NCBI GenBank assembly: GCA_025360605.1
Contig: JANYBV010000018.1
Coordinates: 62,001 to 126,000, forward strand
DNA: 64,000 bases
Source: Alphaproteobacteria bacterium
GTDB lineage: Bacteria > Pseudomonadota > Alphaproteobacteria > Rickettsiales > SXRF01
Direction: 5' to 3'
The notes under the pieces: generated by a model
Database searches by the model: none
What the model was told of the DNA's origin: nothing
The model's input: the letters and a program-made list of their open reading frames with translations, nothing else
Shown here: positions 46,880 through 54,151 of the stretch, in pieces
Layout of the letters: the number at the start of each line of letters is the position of its first letter
How positions within the stretch are numbered: position 1 is the first letter of the stretch
Program-made: the position numbers and the translations under genes

Positions 46880-47485
46880 ATGATGAAATTCATGGACGTT
46901 CATGCCCGAATTCACAGCTTTATGCAACAAAAGACCACCACGCCATTGGTGGGTGAAACCCTTACATTTCCTGACCAGCAGTACATGAAAGCAGGGGTGG
47001 TTCCCTTTATACGCCAGCCATCCCACATCTTGTATCTGATGATGAAACCCATCGCCAAAAGTAGTATGCTTCCCCCGCCCGCGTTCCAGATATGCAAGGG
47101 CACACGCATGTTTTTACACCGTGGCTCAGGCTGGCGGGACATGAAGGCAGGGGATGAGGAGGTAGAAAGCAAGGAACATCTGATGGTTACCGCCTTTCGT
47201 GAAGGCATCGAGGAGGTGGGGTTGATGCCGGAAGCCATTGTCAGCGTACAGGATGTCGGGCCCTACAAGTTTTTATCCGAAAGGACAGGCAAAAATAAAT
47301 ACATGTGGCTGTACACCGTCGAGCTTGCCTCGCCGGATGATATGCTGCCCATGAGCGATATTGCCAGCACTACAGCACAGCGTGAGTGGCTGACAGTTGA
47401 GCAGTTTGAAGCCGAGGGGCGGCTTGACCACCGCGCCATTGTGCGGGATATTGACGGCAAACTGCAAAAGGAGTTCGGTTATTAA
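46880..47485 (+). CDS. Nudix hydrolase
   Basis: 201 aa. The Nudix box reads 'GDEEVESKEHLMVTAFREGI' continuing 'EEVGLM' (GX5EX7REUXEEXGU) at about residue 92. Cleaves nucleoside diphosphates linked to another group; substrate unknown. An insertion-like segment lies before the box ('FQICKGTRMFLHRGSGWRDM'). A strong AAAAGGAG near its 3' end probably serves the next gene. Divergent from the phosphatase gene. Confidence 0.88.
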   Translation: MMKFMDVHARIHSFMQQKTTTPLVGETLTFPDQQYMKAGVVPFIRQPSHILYLMMKPIAKSSMLPPPAFQICKGTRMFLHRGSGWRDMKAGDEEVESKEHLMVTAFREGIEEVGLMPEAIVSVQDVGPYKFLSERTGKNKYMWLYTVELASPDDMLPMSDIASTTAQREWLTVEQFEAEGRLDHRAIVRDIDGKLQKEFGY

Positions 47486-49787
47486 GTCGCTTGAGAGCAA
47501 TCCGCGTTTCAGTAATCCGCTGGTGCATTCCACCAGCCCGTACCTGCGCCAGCACGCCCATAATCCAGTGTTCTGGTATCCGTGGGGCAAGGAAGCGTTG
47601 GGGCGCGCCCGCACCGAAAACAAGCCGATTCATTTATCCATCGGCTATTCTGCTTGCTACTGGTGCCATGTGATGGAGCGCGAGGTATTCGAGAATCTCT
47701 CCATCGCCTCGCTGATGAACCGCATGTGCATCAACATTAAGGTCGACCGTGAGGAACACCCGCAGCTTGATGAAATTTACATGGTGGCGCGTCAACTGCT
47801 AACCCATCAGGGCGGCTGGCCCAACACGCTGTTTTTAACGCCCGACCTCAAGCCGTTTTATGCGGGGGGAACCTATGCGCCGGATGAATCGTATGGCAAA
47901 ACCTCGTTCCCCAAATTGCTGGAATGGCTGAATACGGTATGGACGACGCAGGAAGAGGAGGTGCAAAAAATCGCCGAGCAATCGGTGTATCAGATGATTC
48001 CTTTTTTGGTCTACACACCGCCGGAAAATCCTGAAAAACCCAATATTGAAGAACGCAGCGGTCAGCTCTTTAAAGTGCTGAAACAGTTTTACGATCAGCG
48101 GGCAGGAGGCTTTTTCCAGTCCCCCAAATTCCCGCACGAATGCTACCTCGATTTCCTTCTGGGGTATTATCAGGCGAGTGACAGTGCCGAAGCGCTCGAC
48201 ATGGTCACCCTCACGCTGCGCCGCATGGCGGCAGGTGGCATCTTCGATCAGGTGGGGTGCGGCTTCCACCGTTATGCGGTGGATAAAGAATGGTATGTCC
48301 CGCATTTCGAAAAAATGCTCTACAATCAGGCGCTGCTGGCAAAATTATTTACCGATGCCGCGCGCATCACTACCAATCCTTACATGGCTGATATCGCCAA
48401 AGGTATACTGGAATTTGTCGGCGGGCCGATGACATCGGGTAATGGCCCGTTTTTCAGCGCCATTGATGCCGAAACCGACGGGGTGGAGGGCGCGCACTAC
48501 GCATGGACCCCCGAGGAATTTAAAGAGGTGCTGAGCGAACAGGAAATCACCATCCTGACCACGTTTTATGCACTGGCCGAAATTCCGCATTTTCAGGGGC
48601 ACAAGAAGGTAGAAGGGCAGGTGCTGATCCTGCGTAAACCGCTGGATGATGCTGCGCGCGAGCGCAAACTGCCGTATTTAGAATTATCCTCGATTTGCGG
48701 GGAAATCATGAACAAGCTGCTGCTGGTGCGCAACAAGCGCCCGCTGCCACGGCTGGATGATAAGATAATTGTCAGCTGGAACGGGCTGATGATTGATGCC
48801 TTTGCCCATGCCGGCAAGGTGTTCAACCGCCCGAGTTATACCGCAAGGGCGCGTGAAGCGTTGGACTTCCTGCTGGAAAACGCCATCGATAATAACGGCA
48901 AGCTGAAGCATGTGTATGCGGGTAACCGCCCGCAGTTGGATGCGGTGTTGGAAGATTACGCGTTTTTGGTAAAAGGGATTGTCAGCCTGCACCGTGTGAC
49001 ACCTGATCCGGTGTTACTGGAAGCTGCTCTTTCGCTGATGCAGCAGGCCGAAGATGCTTTTGCCGATAAGGCAGACGGCGTGTTGCAGGGCTATTTCTCT
49101 ACCGAGAATACGGAGGACATGGTCGTCCGCATCAAAAATTGTGATGATTCTTCTGTACCGAACGCCAATGCCGTCATGGCACATAACCTGATCGACCTGT
49201 TCGAAATCACACAGGACCGCAGCCATTTGTATAAGGCACAACAGCTGGTGGAATTTTTCCTGAGCGCCAACAGCCGCATGCAGGTGGAGCATGCGACCAT
49301 GATTCACGCTGGCATGCGCTGGCACATGCACGCGCAGGGTAAGAGCTTCAGGTCTTTGCCTGAGTCTTATGAGAATGAAACTTACGCGTTGGAGGATAAG
49401 CATGCGCCTGCGGATGTGATGACGGCCAGCGTCTGCTTATTCCCTGCCGATGCGCCTGCAGGCAGCCAGTGCGAGATACTCGTTTCGCTGGAGATCAAAG
49501 ATGGCTGGCATATCAATGCCTATGGCCAGCGTCAGGCCTTTTTGATCCCCACCCAGCTGGAAGTACAGGGGGCGGAGTTGCTCAAACTGGCGGTGCCCGA
49601 GCCTTTGCGCCGCGTGATGGATGAGGGCAACGAGCCGGTACTGGTCTATGAGGGGCTGGTGACTTTTACGGGGCTGATCAAGCTGCCAAAAGGCGAAAAA
49701 CGCAATAAAATCAAAGTGCATATACGGTATCAGGCGTGCAATGCCGGCAGTTGTTTTGCCCCTGTCAATGTGGTGCTGAGTGTGTAA
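47481..49787 (+). CDS. YyaL-type thioredoxin-fold/glycosidase-like protein with C-terminal DsbD-like domain
   Basis: About 768 aa. N-terminal DUF255 thioredoxin-like domain ('STSPYLRQHAHNPVFWYPWG', 'SIGYSACYWCHVMEREVFEN' with CxxC), then the six-hairpin glycosidase-like domain ('QSPKFPHECYLDFLLGYY', 'ILSWNGLMIDAFA'-like). After about residue 655 it has a beta domain with 'SLEIKDGWHINAYGQ' and 'IRYQACNAGSCFAPVNVVL', which resembles the DsbD alpha domain and its cysteine pair. The start is unclear: an ATT at 47481 sits 7 bases after AAAAGGAG and overlaps the Nudix stop; TTG at 47397 or 47451 and GTG at 47523 are alternatives. No signal peptide. Confidence 0.82.
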   Translation: MKSLESNPRFSNPLVHSTSPYLRQHAHNPVFWYPWGKEALGRARTENKPIHLSIGYSACYWCHVMEREVFENLSIASLMNRMCINIKVDREEHPQLDEIYMVARQLLTHQGGWPNTLFLTPDLKPFYAGGTYAPDESYGKTSFPKLLEWLNTVWTTQEEEVQKIAEQSVYQMIPFLVYTPPENPEKPNIEERSGQLFKVLKQFYDQRAGGFFQSPKFPHECYLDFLLGYYQASDSAEALDMVTLTLRRMAAGGIFDQVGCGFHRYAVDKEWYVPHFEKMLYNQALLAKLFTDAARITTNPYMADIAKGILEFVGGPMTSGNGPFFSAIDAETDGVEGAHYAWTPEEFKEVLSEQEITILTTFYALAEIPHFQGHKKVEGQVLILRKPLDDAARERKLPYLELSSICGEIMNKLLLVRNKRPLPRLDDKIIVSWNGLMIDAFAHAGKVFNRPSYTARAREALDFLLENAIDNNGKLKHVYAGNRPQLDAVLEDYAFLVKGIVSLHRVTPDPVLLEAALSLMQQAEDAFADKADGVLQGYFSTENTEDMVVRIKNCDDSSVPNANAVMAHNLIDLFEITQDRSHLYKAQQLVEFFLSANSRMQVEHATMIHAGMRWHMHAQGKSFRSLPESYENETYALEDKHAPADVMTASVCLFPADAPAGSQCEILVSLEIKDGWHINAYGQRQAFLIPTQLEVQGAELLKLAVPEPLRRVMDEGNEPVLVYEGLVTFTGLIKLPKGEKRNKIKVHIRYQACNAGSCFAPVNVVLSV

Positions 49788-49796
49788 CGTTATATT

Positions 49797-49825
49797 TTGA
49801 CAAACGCGCCCGCCCGCAGTAGTAT
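49797..49825 (+). promoter_or_regulatory. Sigma70-type promoter before rpsU
   Basis: Perfect -35 TTGACA (49797-49802), 17-base spacer, -10 TAGTAT (49820-49825); rpsU starts 59 bases further on. Confidence 0.65.
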
Positions 49826-49883
49826 CAACGTCCAACTTAATTCGTAACTACAACTAAATGCTTGAAAAGGGGGTATATTTCCT

Positions 49884-50087
49884 TTGGTAGAAGTCATCGT
49901 AAGAGACAATAATGTCGATCAGGCTCTGCGTGCGCTCAAGAAAAAGATGCAACGTGAAGGACTGTTTCGTGAAATGAAGATGCGTCGTCACTACGAAAAA
50001 CCCTCAGAGGCACGTGTTCGTGAATCTGCAGAAGCGAAGCGCCGCGCGCGCAAGCTTGCTCGTAAGCAATCCGAACGTAACGACTAA
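49884..50087 (+). CDS. rpsU: 30S ribosomal protein S21
   Basis: 67 aa: '[20 protein letters not shown]', '[16 protein letters not shown]' and a Lys/Arg-rich end match S21, which helps mRNA binding to the small subunit. The start is TTG (49884), with a GGGGG site 10 bases upstream; no in-frame ATG precedes it. A terminator-like hairpin follows. Confidence 0.96.
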   Translation: MVEVIVRDNNVDQALRALKKKMQREGLFREMKMRRHYEKPSEARVRESAEAKRRARKLARKQSERND

Positions 50088-50108
50088 TATATTCCCATCT
50101 ATTAGAAA

Positions 50109-50158
50109 CGCATGCACAGGCACACTATTTAACAGTAGTGGCTTGTCGTGCGTTTTTT
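50109..50158 (+). terminator. Terminator-like hairpin after rpsU
   Basis: CGCATG...ACAGGC (from 50109) pairs imperfectly with GCTTGT...CGTGCG (to 50152), with bulges, and TTTTTT follows at 50153-50158. The rest of the 289-base gap up to the next gene holds a promoter-like pair but no gene. Confidence 0.7.
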
Positions 50159-50309
50159 ATTTTTCATGAGAAAAATCATGCGCTTCAGCAATTAGTAGGG
50201 TGGATAGCGATGTTCATCCTCCTATTCTGGCCAGCCCCTTATTTGCGGATTGCTACATAATTCTGCATGGTTTTAAAAAATATTTTTTTCCTGTTGACGC
50301 GGATTGTGG

Positions 50310-50338
50310 TTAACAGTGTGGGCTAAATTTGCTATCCT
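50310..50338 (+). promoter_or_regulatory. Promoter-like pair before small orphan gene
   Basis: TTAACA (50310-50315) and TATCCT (50333-50338) are 17 bases apart, 38 bases before the ATG of the gene at 50377. Confidence 0.45.
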
Positions 50339-50376
50339 GAGAACAGTCGAGAAATAAATAAGTGTGTGGAGTCGTT

Positions 50377-50613
50377 ATGTACAAAACAGCTTTAGCCGTA
50401 GCTCTTCCAGCCAACCAGAATGACAATCCTTTTAAGGCTCTGGTGGAATCGACAGCAAATACAGCGGCGCTGGTCTTCGACTTCATGTACGGCACGCCCG
50501 AGCGCTGCAAAATCACCTATATATTCGCCATTGGCATGAGCCTTCTGGGACTCTGTATGGAGTCTTCGCAAGCCGTCGCCAGTATGCAGGATTGTCCTGT
50601 AGCTTCTCTCTAG
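50377..50613 (+). CDS. Small hypothetical protein
   Basis: 78 aa; ATG at 50377 with TGGAG 7 bases upstream. One hydrophobic segment ('ITYIFAIGMSLLGLCMESSQ') in the C-terminal half and three Cys. No family known. It stands alone between rpsU and the hydrolase-PAP2-dadA operon on the other strand. Confidence 0.55.
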   Translation: MYKTALAVALPANQNDNPFKALVESTANTAALVFDFMYGTPERCKITYIFAIGMSLLGLCMESSQAVASMQDCPVASL

Positions 50614-50628
50614 AGTTTTTGAGTTTTC

Positions 50629-51522
50629 CTAAGGTGTTTCAACCTGAGCGCTTATCCATTCGTGGATAAGCGCTATTTCTTTGTTCTCCATTAATGTCGG
50701 GGCGTGACCGCTCTCATGAACAATATGGAACTCGAAATACGGATGGCGCGATTGCATATCATGCACCGTGCGCTGCAATAAAATATCCGATTCAGCGCCT
50801 CGTATAACCAGCACAGGAACCGCCGCAACGGCTTTCCAAAGTGGCCATAAATCGACATCCTGAATTTCATCGTCCTTAGGGAAACCGATGGTGAATATAG
50901 CGGGGTCATAGGTAAATTCAGTCACACCACTGCCATGTTCGCGCAGGCCGTAAGTGAATAGATGTTGCCAATGATTTTCGTTGGTGATGCCAAAGCTGGC
51001 GCAGCGCTGGCGGTATGCATCTTCGGCTTCGGCGCGGGTTCGGTAGCTGGTTTTGAGGTCTGCGATATCGCGGATACGCTTTAAGCCTTCAGCGGGGATG
51101 AAGCAGCCAATATCATTCAGCACCAGTGAATGCAGCAGGTCAGGCATAGTGTTGGCGGCGAGAATTCCCATAATTCCACCCATGGAGGTTCCAATCCAAT
51201 GCGTCTTGCTGACATGCAGCGAGCGCAGGATCCACGCCACGTCATTCACATACGCAGTGTTATTGTAGCCTTGCGGGTTTTTAAGCCACGGGCTGTGGCC
51301 GCGTCCGGGCATATCGGGGCACAGTACATGGTAATCGCGCGAAAGCGAGCGTGCCAGATAGTCAAAGTCACGGCCGGTGCGTGTCAATCCATGGGCGCAC
51401 ACGACGGTGGGTTTGGATTGCGGGTCGCCCCACTGGTAACAGGCGATGCGGTGGCGGTTATTCGGCTGCGTGGTATCAGGAATGTCGAAGTGAAGAAGTT
51501 TTGGCTCTATAATAGTAACCAC
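50629..51522 (-). CDS. Alpha/beta hydrolase
   Basis: 297 aa. Nucleophile elbow 'THWIGTSMGGIMGILAAN' (Ser about 125), oxyanion 'VVCAHGLTRTGRDFDYLA', 'PDMPGRGHSPWL', acid 'RGAESDIL' and His 'HESGHAPTL' are complete. The start is GTG (51520-51522), directly next to the TAA of the PAP2 gene; the two genes and dadA form one operon. Substrate unknown, close to the lactonase/esterase group. Confidence 0.88.
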   Translation of the reverse strand: MVTIIEPKLLHFDIPDTTQPNNRHRIACYQWGDPQSKPTVVCAHGLTRTGRDFDYLARSLSRDYHVLCPDMPGRGHSPWLKNPQGYNNTAYVNDVAWILRSLHVSKTHWIGTSMGGIMGILAANTMPDLLHSLVLNDIGCFIPAEGLKRIRDIADLKTSYRTRAEAEDAYRQRCASFGITNENHWQHLFTYGLREHGSGVTEFTYDPAIFTIGFPKDDEIQDVDLWPLWKAVAAVPVLVIRGAESDILLQRTVHDMQSRHPYFEFHIVHESGHAPTLMENKEIALIHEWISAQVETP

Positions 51523-52167
51523 TTAGCATTTCCACTTGAAGAGCTTCGAGAATAGCGAATACAGGAAGAAGCGCACCATCAGCACAATCACAAAGCTGAC
51601 GAGCGTGCCGCCGATGACATCGGATGGAAAATGCATGCCCATTGCGATGCGCGACCAGCACACGGCAAAAATAAGGAATACACCGATGAGCGGCCCTTTA
51701 CCCGCCAAAATGGGCCATATGCTGGCCACAAACACGGTGATAAAAGATGCATGTCCGCTGGGGAAGCTATGATGGTCATCGCCCATCTTGGCATCCGCAA
51801 GCATATGTATATCTTGTGGCCCAAACACGACATAGGGGCGAGGGTAGGAGAAATAATCTTTCAGTAATTTTACCGCAAGGCCATCCACCGCATAACTGGC
51901 GGCGAATACAGACAATATGCCAATCCATACCACCAGAGAATGCTTGGCTCCGCCGCGTTTGGTCATCTTGCGGAAGGTGAAATCCAGTAGCGCATAGCCG
52001 ATAATGGCGACCGAAAACAAAGGAAAATTGGTGTGTTCGGCCAGATTGGTCAGGAACACCATCAGGGAATTATACGTCGGGTCGCCATCGAGTGAGTTGA
52101 TCGTTTTGAACAGCCATTCGTTGCCACCCACCCAGTCATACACTAGCTTCTTATCTACGGTGATCAT
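51523..52167 (-). CDS. PAP2-family membrane phosphatase
   Basis: 214 aa with about five membrane segments. The three PAP2 motifs are in place: 'LLKDYFSYPRP' (KX6RP), 'SFPSGHASF' (PSGH) and 'CWSRIAMGMHFPSD' (SRX5HX3D). Acts on lipid phosphates such as undecaprenyl pyrophosphate or lipid A phosphate; which one is not evident. Its start overlaps the dadA stop by 4 bases. Confidence 0.92.
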   Translation of the reverse strand: MITVDKKLVYDWVGGNEWLFKTINSLDGDPTYNSLMVFLTNLAEHTNFPLFSVAIIGYALLDFTFRKMTKRGGAKHSLVVWIGILSVFAASYAVDGLAVKLLKDYFSYPRPYVVFGPQDIHMLADAKMGDDHHSFPSGHASFITVFVASIWPILAGKGPLIGVFLIFAVCWSRIAMGMHFPSDVIGGTLVSFVIVLMVRFFLYSLFSKLFKWKC

Positions 52168-53417
52168 TTAACGTAACGCTCCAATGTTAATCCCTGTACG
52201 ATAATGCCAGGGGGTTTTCCTTCAATGGCGTCCGAAACAATAGCGGCACTGCCAGCGGCTTGTGTCCAGCCGAGGGTTCCGTGTCCGGTGTTTAAAAACA
52301 GGTTGCGGTAAGGAGTGTTGCCGATAATCGGTGGGCCATCGGGGGTAGAAGGGCGTATGCACGCCCATTTATCGATGGTCTGGCTCCAGTCCGCTTTCGG
52401 GAAAAGTTCTTTGGCGGCTGTGATAATATTACCAATGCGCTTTTCATTGAGCGACTGGTCATGGCCTGCGAATTCAGCCGTTCCTGCCACGCGCAGGCGG
52501 TTGCCCAGACGGCTGTAGACGATTTTATGCGTGCCGTCGGTGAGGCTGACATTGGGGCAGCCGTCGTTGGCATTGATGGTGATGCTGTAGCCTTTCATCG
52601 GATAGATAGGCACATCAATGCCGATGTTGCGCAGGATAGGCGCGCTGTACGAGCCCATCGCCATCACATAGCCATCAGCGGTCATGTCGCCCTCACTGGT
52701 TGATACCGCTACCACGGTTTTATTTTCCACCTTAATATCGTTGATGGTCACGCCGTATTTGAACTCAACACCGTAACGCTCTGTCGCTACCTTGGCGAGT
52801 GCATTGCAGAAAAGATACGGATCGCCGGTTTCATCTTCATGCGCGTGAATGCCGCCAACGACAGTGCGCGAACTATTGGTAAGAGTAGGTTCAAGGCGGT
52901 AAACCTCGTCCTTACTGAGCAGTTTCTGGTTACAGCCAAATTTCTCCTGAAACGTGAGGTGCTTTTTAGCGTGGTCGAAGTCTGCATCTGTACTGTAGAT
53001 ATGAAGGATGCCGCTATTACCAAAATCGAAGGAAATGCCGCTGTCTTTGCGGATTTCTTCCATTCTTTTTCGGCTATACAGGCCAAGGCGCAGCATATTC
53101 ACACAGTTCACATTAGCGCGTAAAGTGGTGCAGTTACGGAGGAATTTTACGCCCCAGCGGATCATCTGCCAGTCGGCGCGGAACTTGAACACCAGCGGCG
53201 CATCATCGCGGCCGATCCATTTTGGTAATTTAGGGATGACCGAAGGGCTGGCCCATGGTTCGGCGTGGCTGTAGCTCAGCTGGCCGCCATTGGCGAAGCT
53301 GGTTTCGCGGGCGCTTTCATGGTTGCGTTCTAATACGGTGACTTGGAAACCGCGTTTGCCAAGTTCATAGGCGGTGGTAACGCCTAACAGTCCGGAGCCG
53401 AGAATCAATACTTTCAT
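52164..53417 (-). CDS. dadA: D-amino acid dehydrogenase
   Basis: 417 aa FAD enzyme that oxidises D-amino acids (typically D-alanine) and passes electrons to the quinone pool. N-terminal dinucleotide fold 'MKVLILGSGLLGVTTAYELG', 'SFANGGQLSYSHAEPWASP' and 'RPSTPDGPPIIGNTPYRNLF' with 'NTGHGTLGWTQAAGSA' are DadA hallmarks. I start at 53417. No alanine racemase is next to it. First gene of dadA-PAP2-hydrolase. Confidence 0.94.
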   Translation of the reverse strand: MKVLILGSGLLGVTTAYELGKRGFQVTVLERNHESARETSFANGGQLSYSHAEPWASPSVIPKLPKWIGRDDAPLVFKFRADWQMIRWGVKFLRNCTTLRANVNCVNMLRLGLYSRKRMEEIRKDSGISFDFGNSGILHIYSTDADFDHAKKHLTFQEKFGCNQKLLSKDEVYRLEPTLTNSSRTVVGGIHAHEDETGDPYLFCNALAKVATERYGVEFKYGVTINDIKVENKTVVAVSTSEGDMTADGYVMAMGSYSAPILRNIGIDVPIYPMKGYSITINANDGCPNVSLTDGTHKIVYSRLGNRLRVAGTAEFAGHDQSLNEKRIGNIITAAKELFPKADWSQTIDKWACIRPSTPDGPPIIGNTPYRNLFLNTGHGTLGWTQAAGSAAIVSDAIEGKPPGIIVQGLTLERYVK

Positions 53418-53761
53418 AGAGGTCAGATGACGATGCTTAAGGGTGTTTATTTGGAAGGAAAATAATTCTATCAAGAGTAATAGAGATGGACGCAAATTTT
53501 GTCCAAAGATTTTTCCGGATAGTCAGTCGTTCAAGTTCAAAAATGAATCGGTGATGACAGGTAAAGGGATGCAACCTGTACGTGAAAAACTGTTGTGACA
53601 TAAAAATGACGATTTTAGCACTTTGGTTGAAAAACAGGGGATTTTACACCCCCATTGCAACAAAACTGCAACAAACTTGTGCTAAAATGAATACATCGTT
53701 AAATCATTCATCTTTTCTTAAATAACCTATTGTAAAATCATAGATCACAAAGGAAAAAATT
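53418..53761. other. Divergent intergenic region between dadA and virB3
   Basis: 344 bases, AT-rich, with no gene that I can support. It must hold the promoters of the dadA operon and of the T4SS cluster; the best candidate for the latter is the extended -10 at 53680-53688. Confidence 0.5.
53656..53688 (+). promoter_or_regulatory. Candidate virB3 promoter with direct repeat
   Basis: TGCTAAAAT (53680-53688) fits an extended -10 (TGnTATAAT). Upstream, TGCAACAAA occurs at 53656-53664 and 53667-53675, 11 bases apart, about one helical turn, over the -35 zone, where no good -35 is seen. A regulator binding the repeat could activate the T4SS cluster. Confidence 0.4.
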
Positions 53762-54061
53762 ATGTCTTCAGGTCGTCTTTCGTCTGATCCGCTCTTTCAG
53801 GGGCTTACCCGCCCTACCATGATCATGGGCGTAAGCTATATGTATTTCGTGATTAATTCGATTGTTTGCATGATCACATTCATCAACACGCAGGATTTTA
53901 AAATCCTTTTGCTGCTTGCTCCGACCGTGCATCTGATCGGGTTTTTGATCTGCCTTAAGGAGCCGCGGGCTATCGAATTATTCGTGATTAAGATGTCAAA
54001 AGGCTACAAGTGCGTCAATCGTGGCTTCCATGGATTCACAAATTCGTATGACCCGTACTGA
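53762..54061 (+). CDS. virB3: Type IV secretion protein VirB3
   Basis: 99 aa inner-membrane protein. 'SSDPLFQGLTRPTMIMGVSY' is the conserved VirB3 N-terminus, followed by two membrane segments and a short basic tail with two Cys-containing stretches. AAAGGAAA precedes the ATG. First gene of the T4SS cluster; virB4 follows after a 90-base gap with hairpins. Confidence 0.9.
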   Translation: MSSGRLSSDPLFQGLTRPTMIMGVSYMYFVINSIVCMITFINTQDFKILLLLAPTVHLIGFLICLKEPRAIELFVIKMSKGYKCVNRGFHGFTNSYDPY

Positions 54062-54068
54062 TTGGCTC

Positions 54069-54112
54069 CGGATAGCAATTAACAACTATTCCGTGAAATT
54101 TTCTTTTTTCAC
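54069..54112 (+). other. Two small hairpins between virB3 and virB4
   Basis: GGATAG...CTATTCC (about 54070-54092, one bulge) followed at once by GTGAAA (54093-54098)...TTTCAC (54107-54112) with a T-rich loop. They could act as an mRNA-processing or attenuation site that sets VirB3:VirB4 levels; this is inference. Confidence 0.35.
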
Positions 54113-54151
54113 TGGACGGCGGGCATTGAATTCTGGTTTGGTAGTTAGGCT

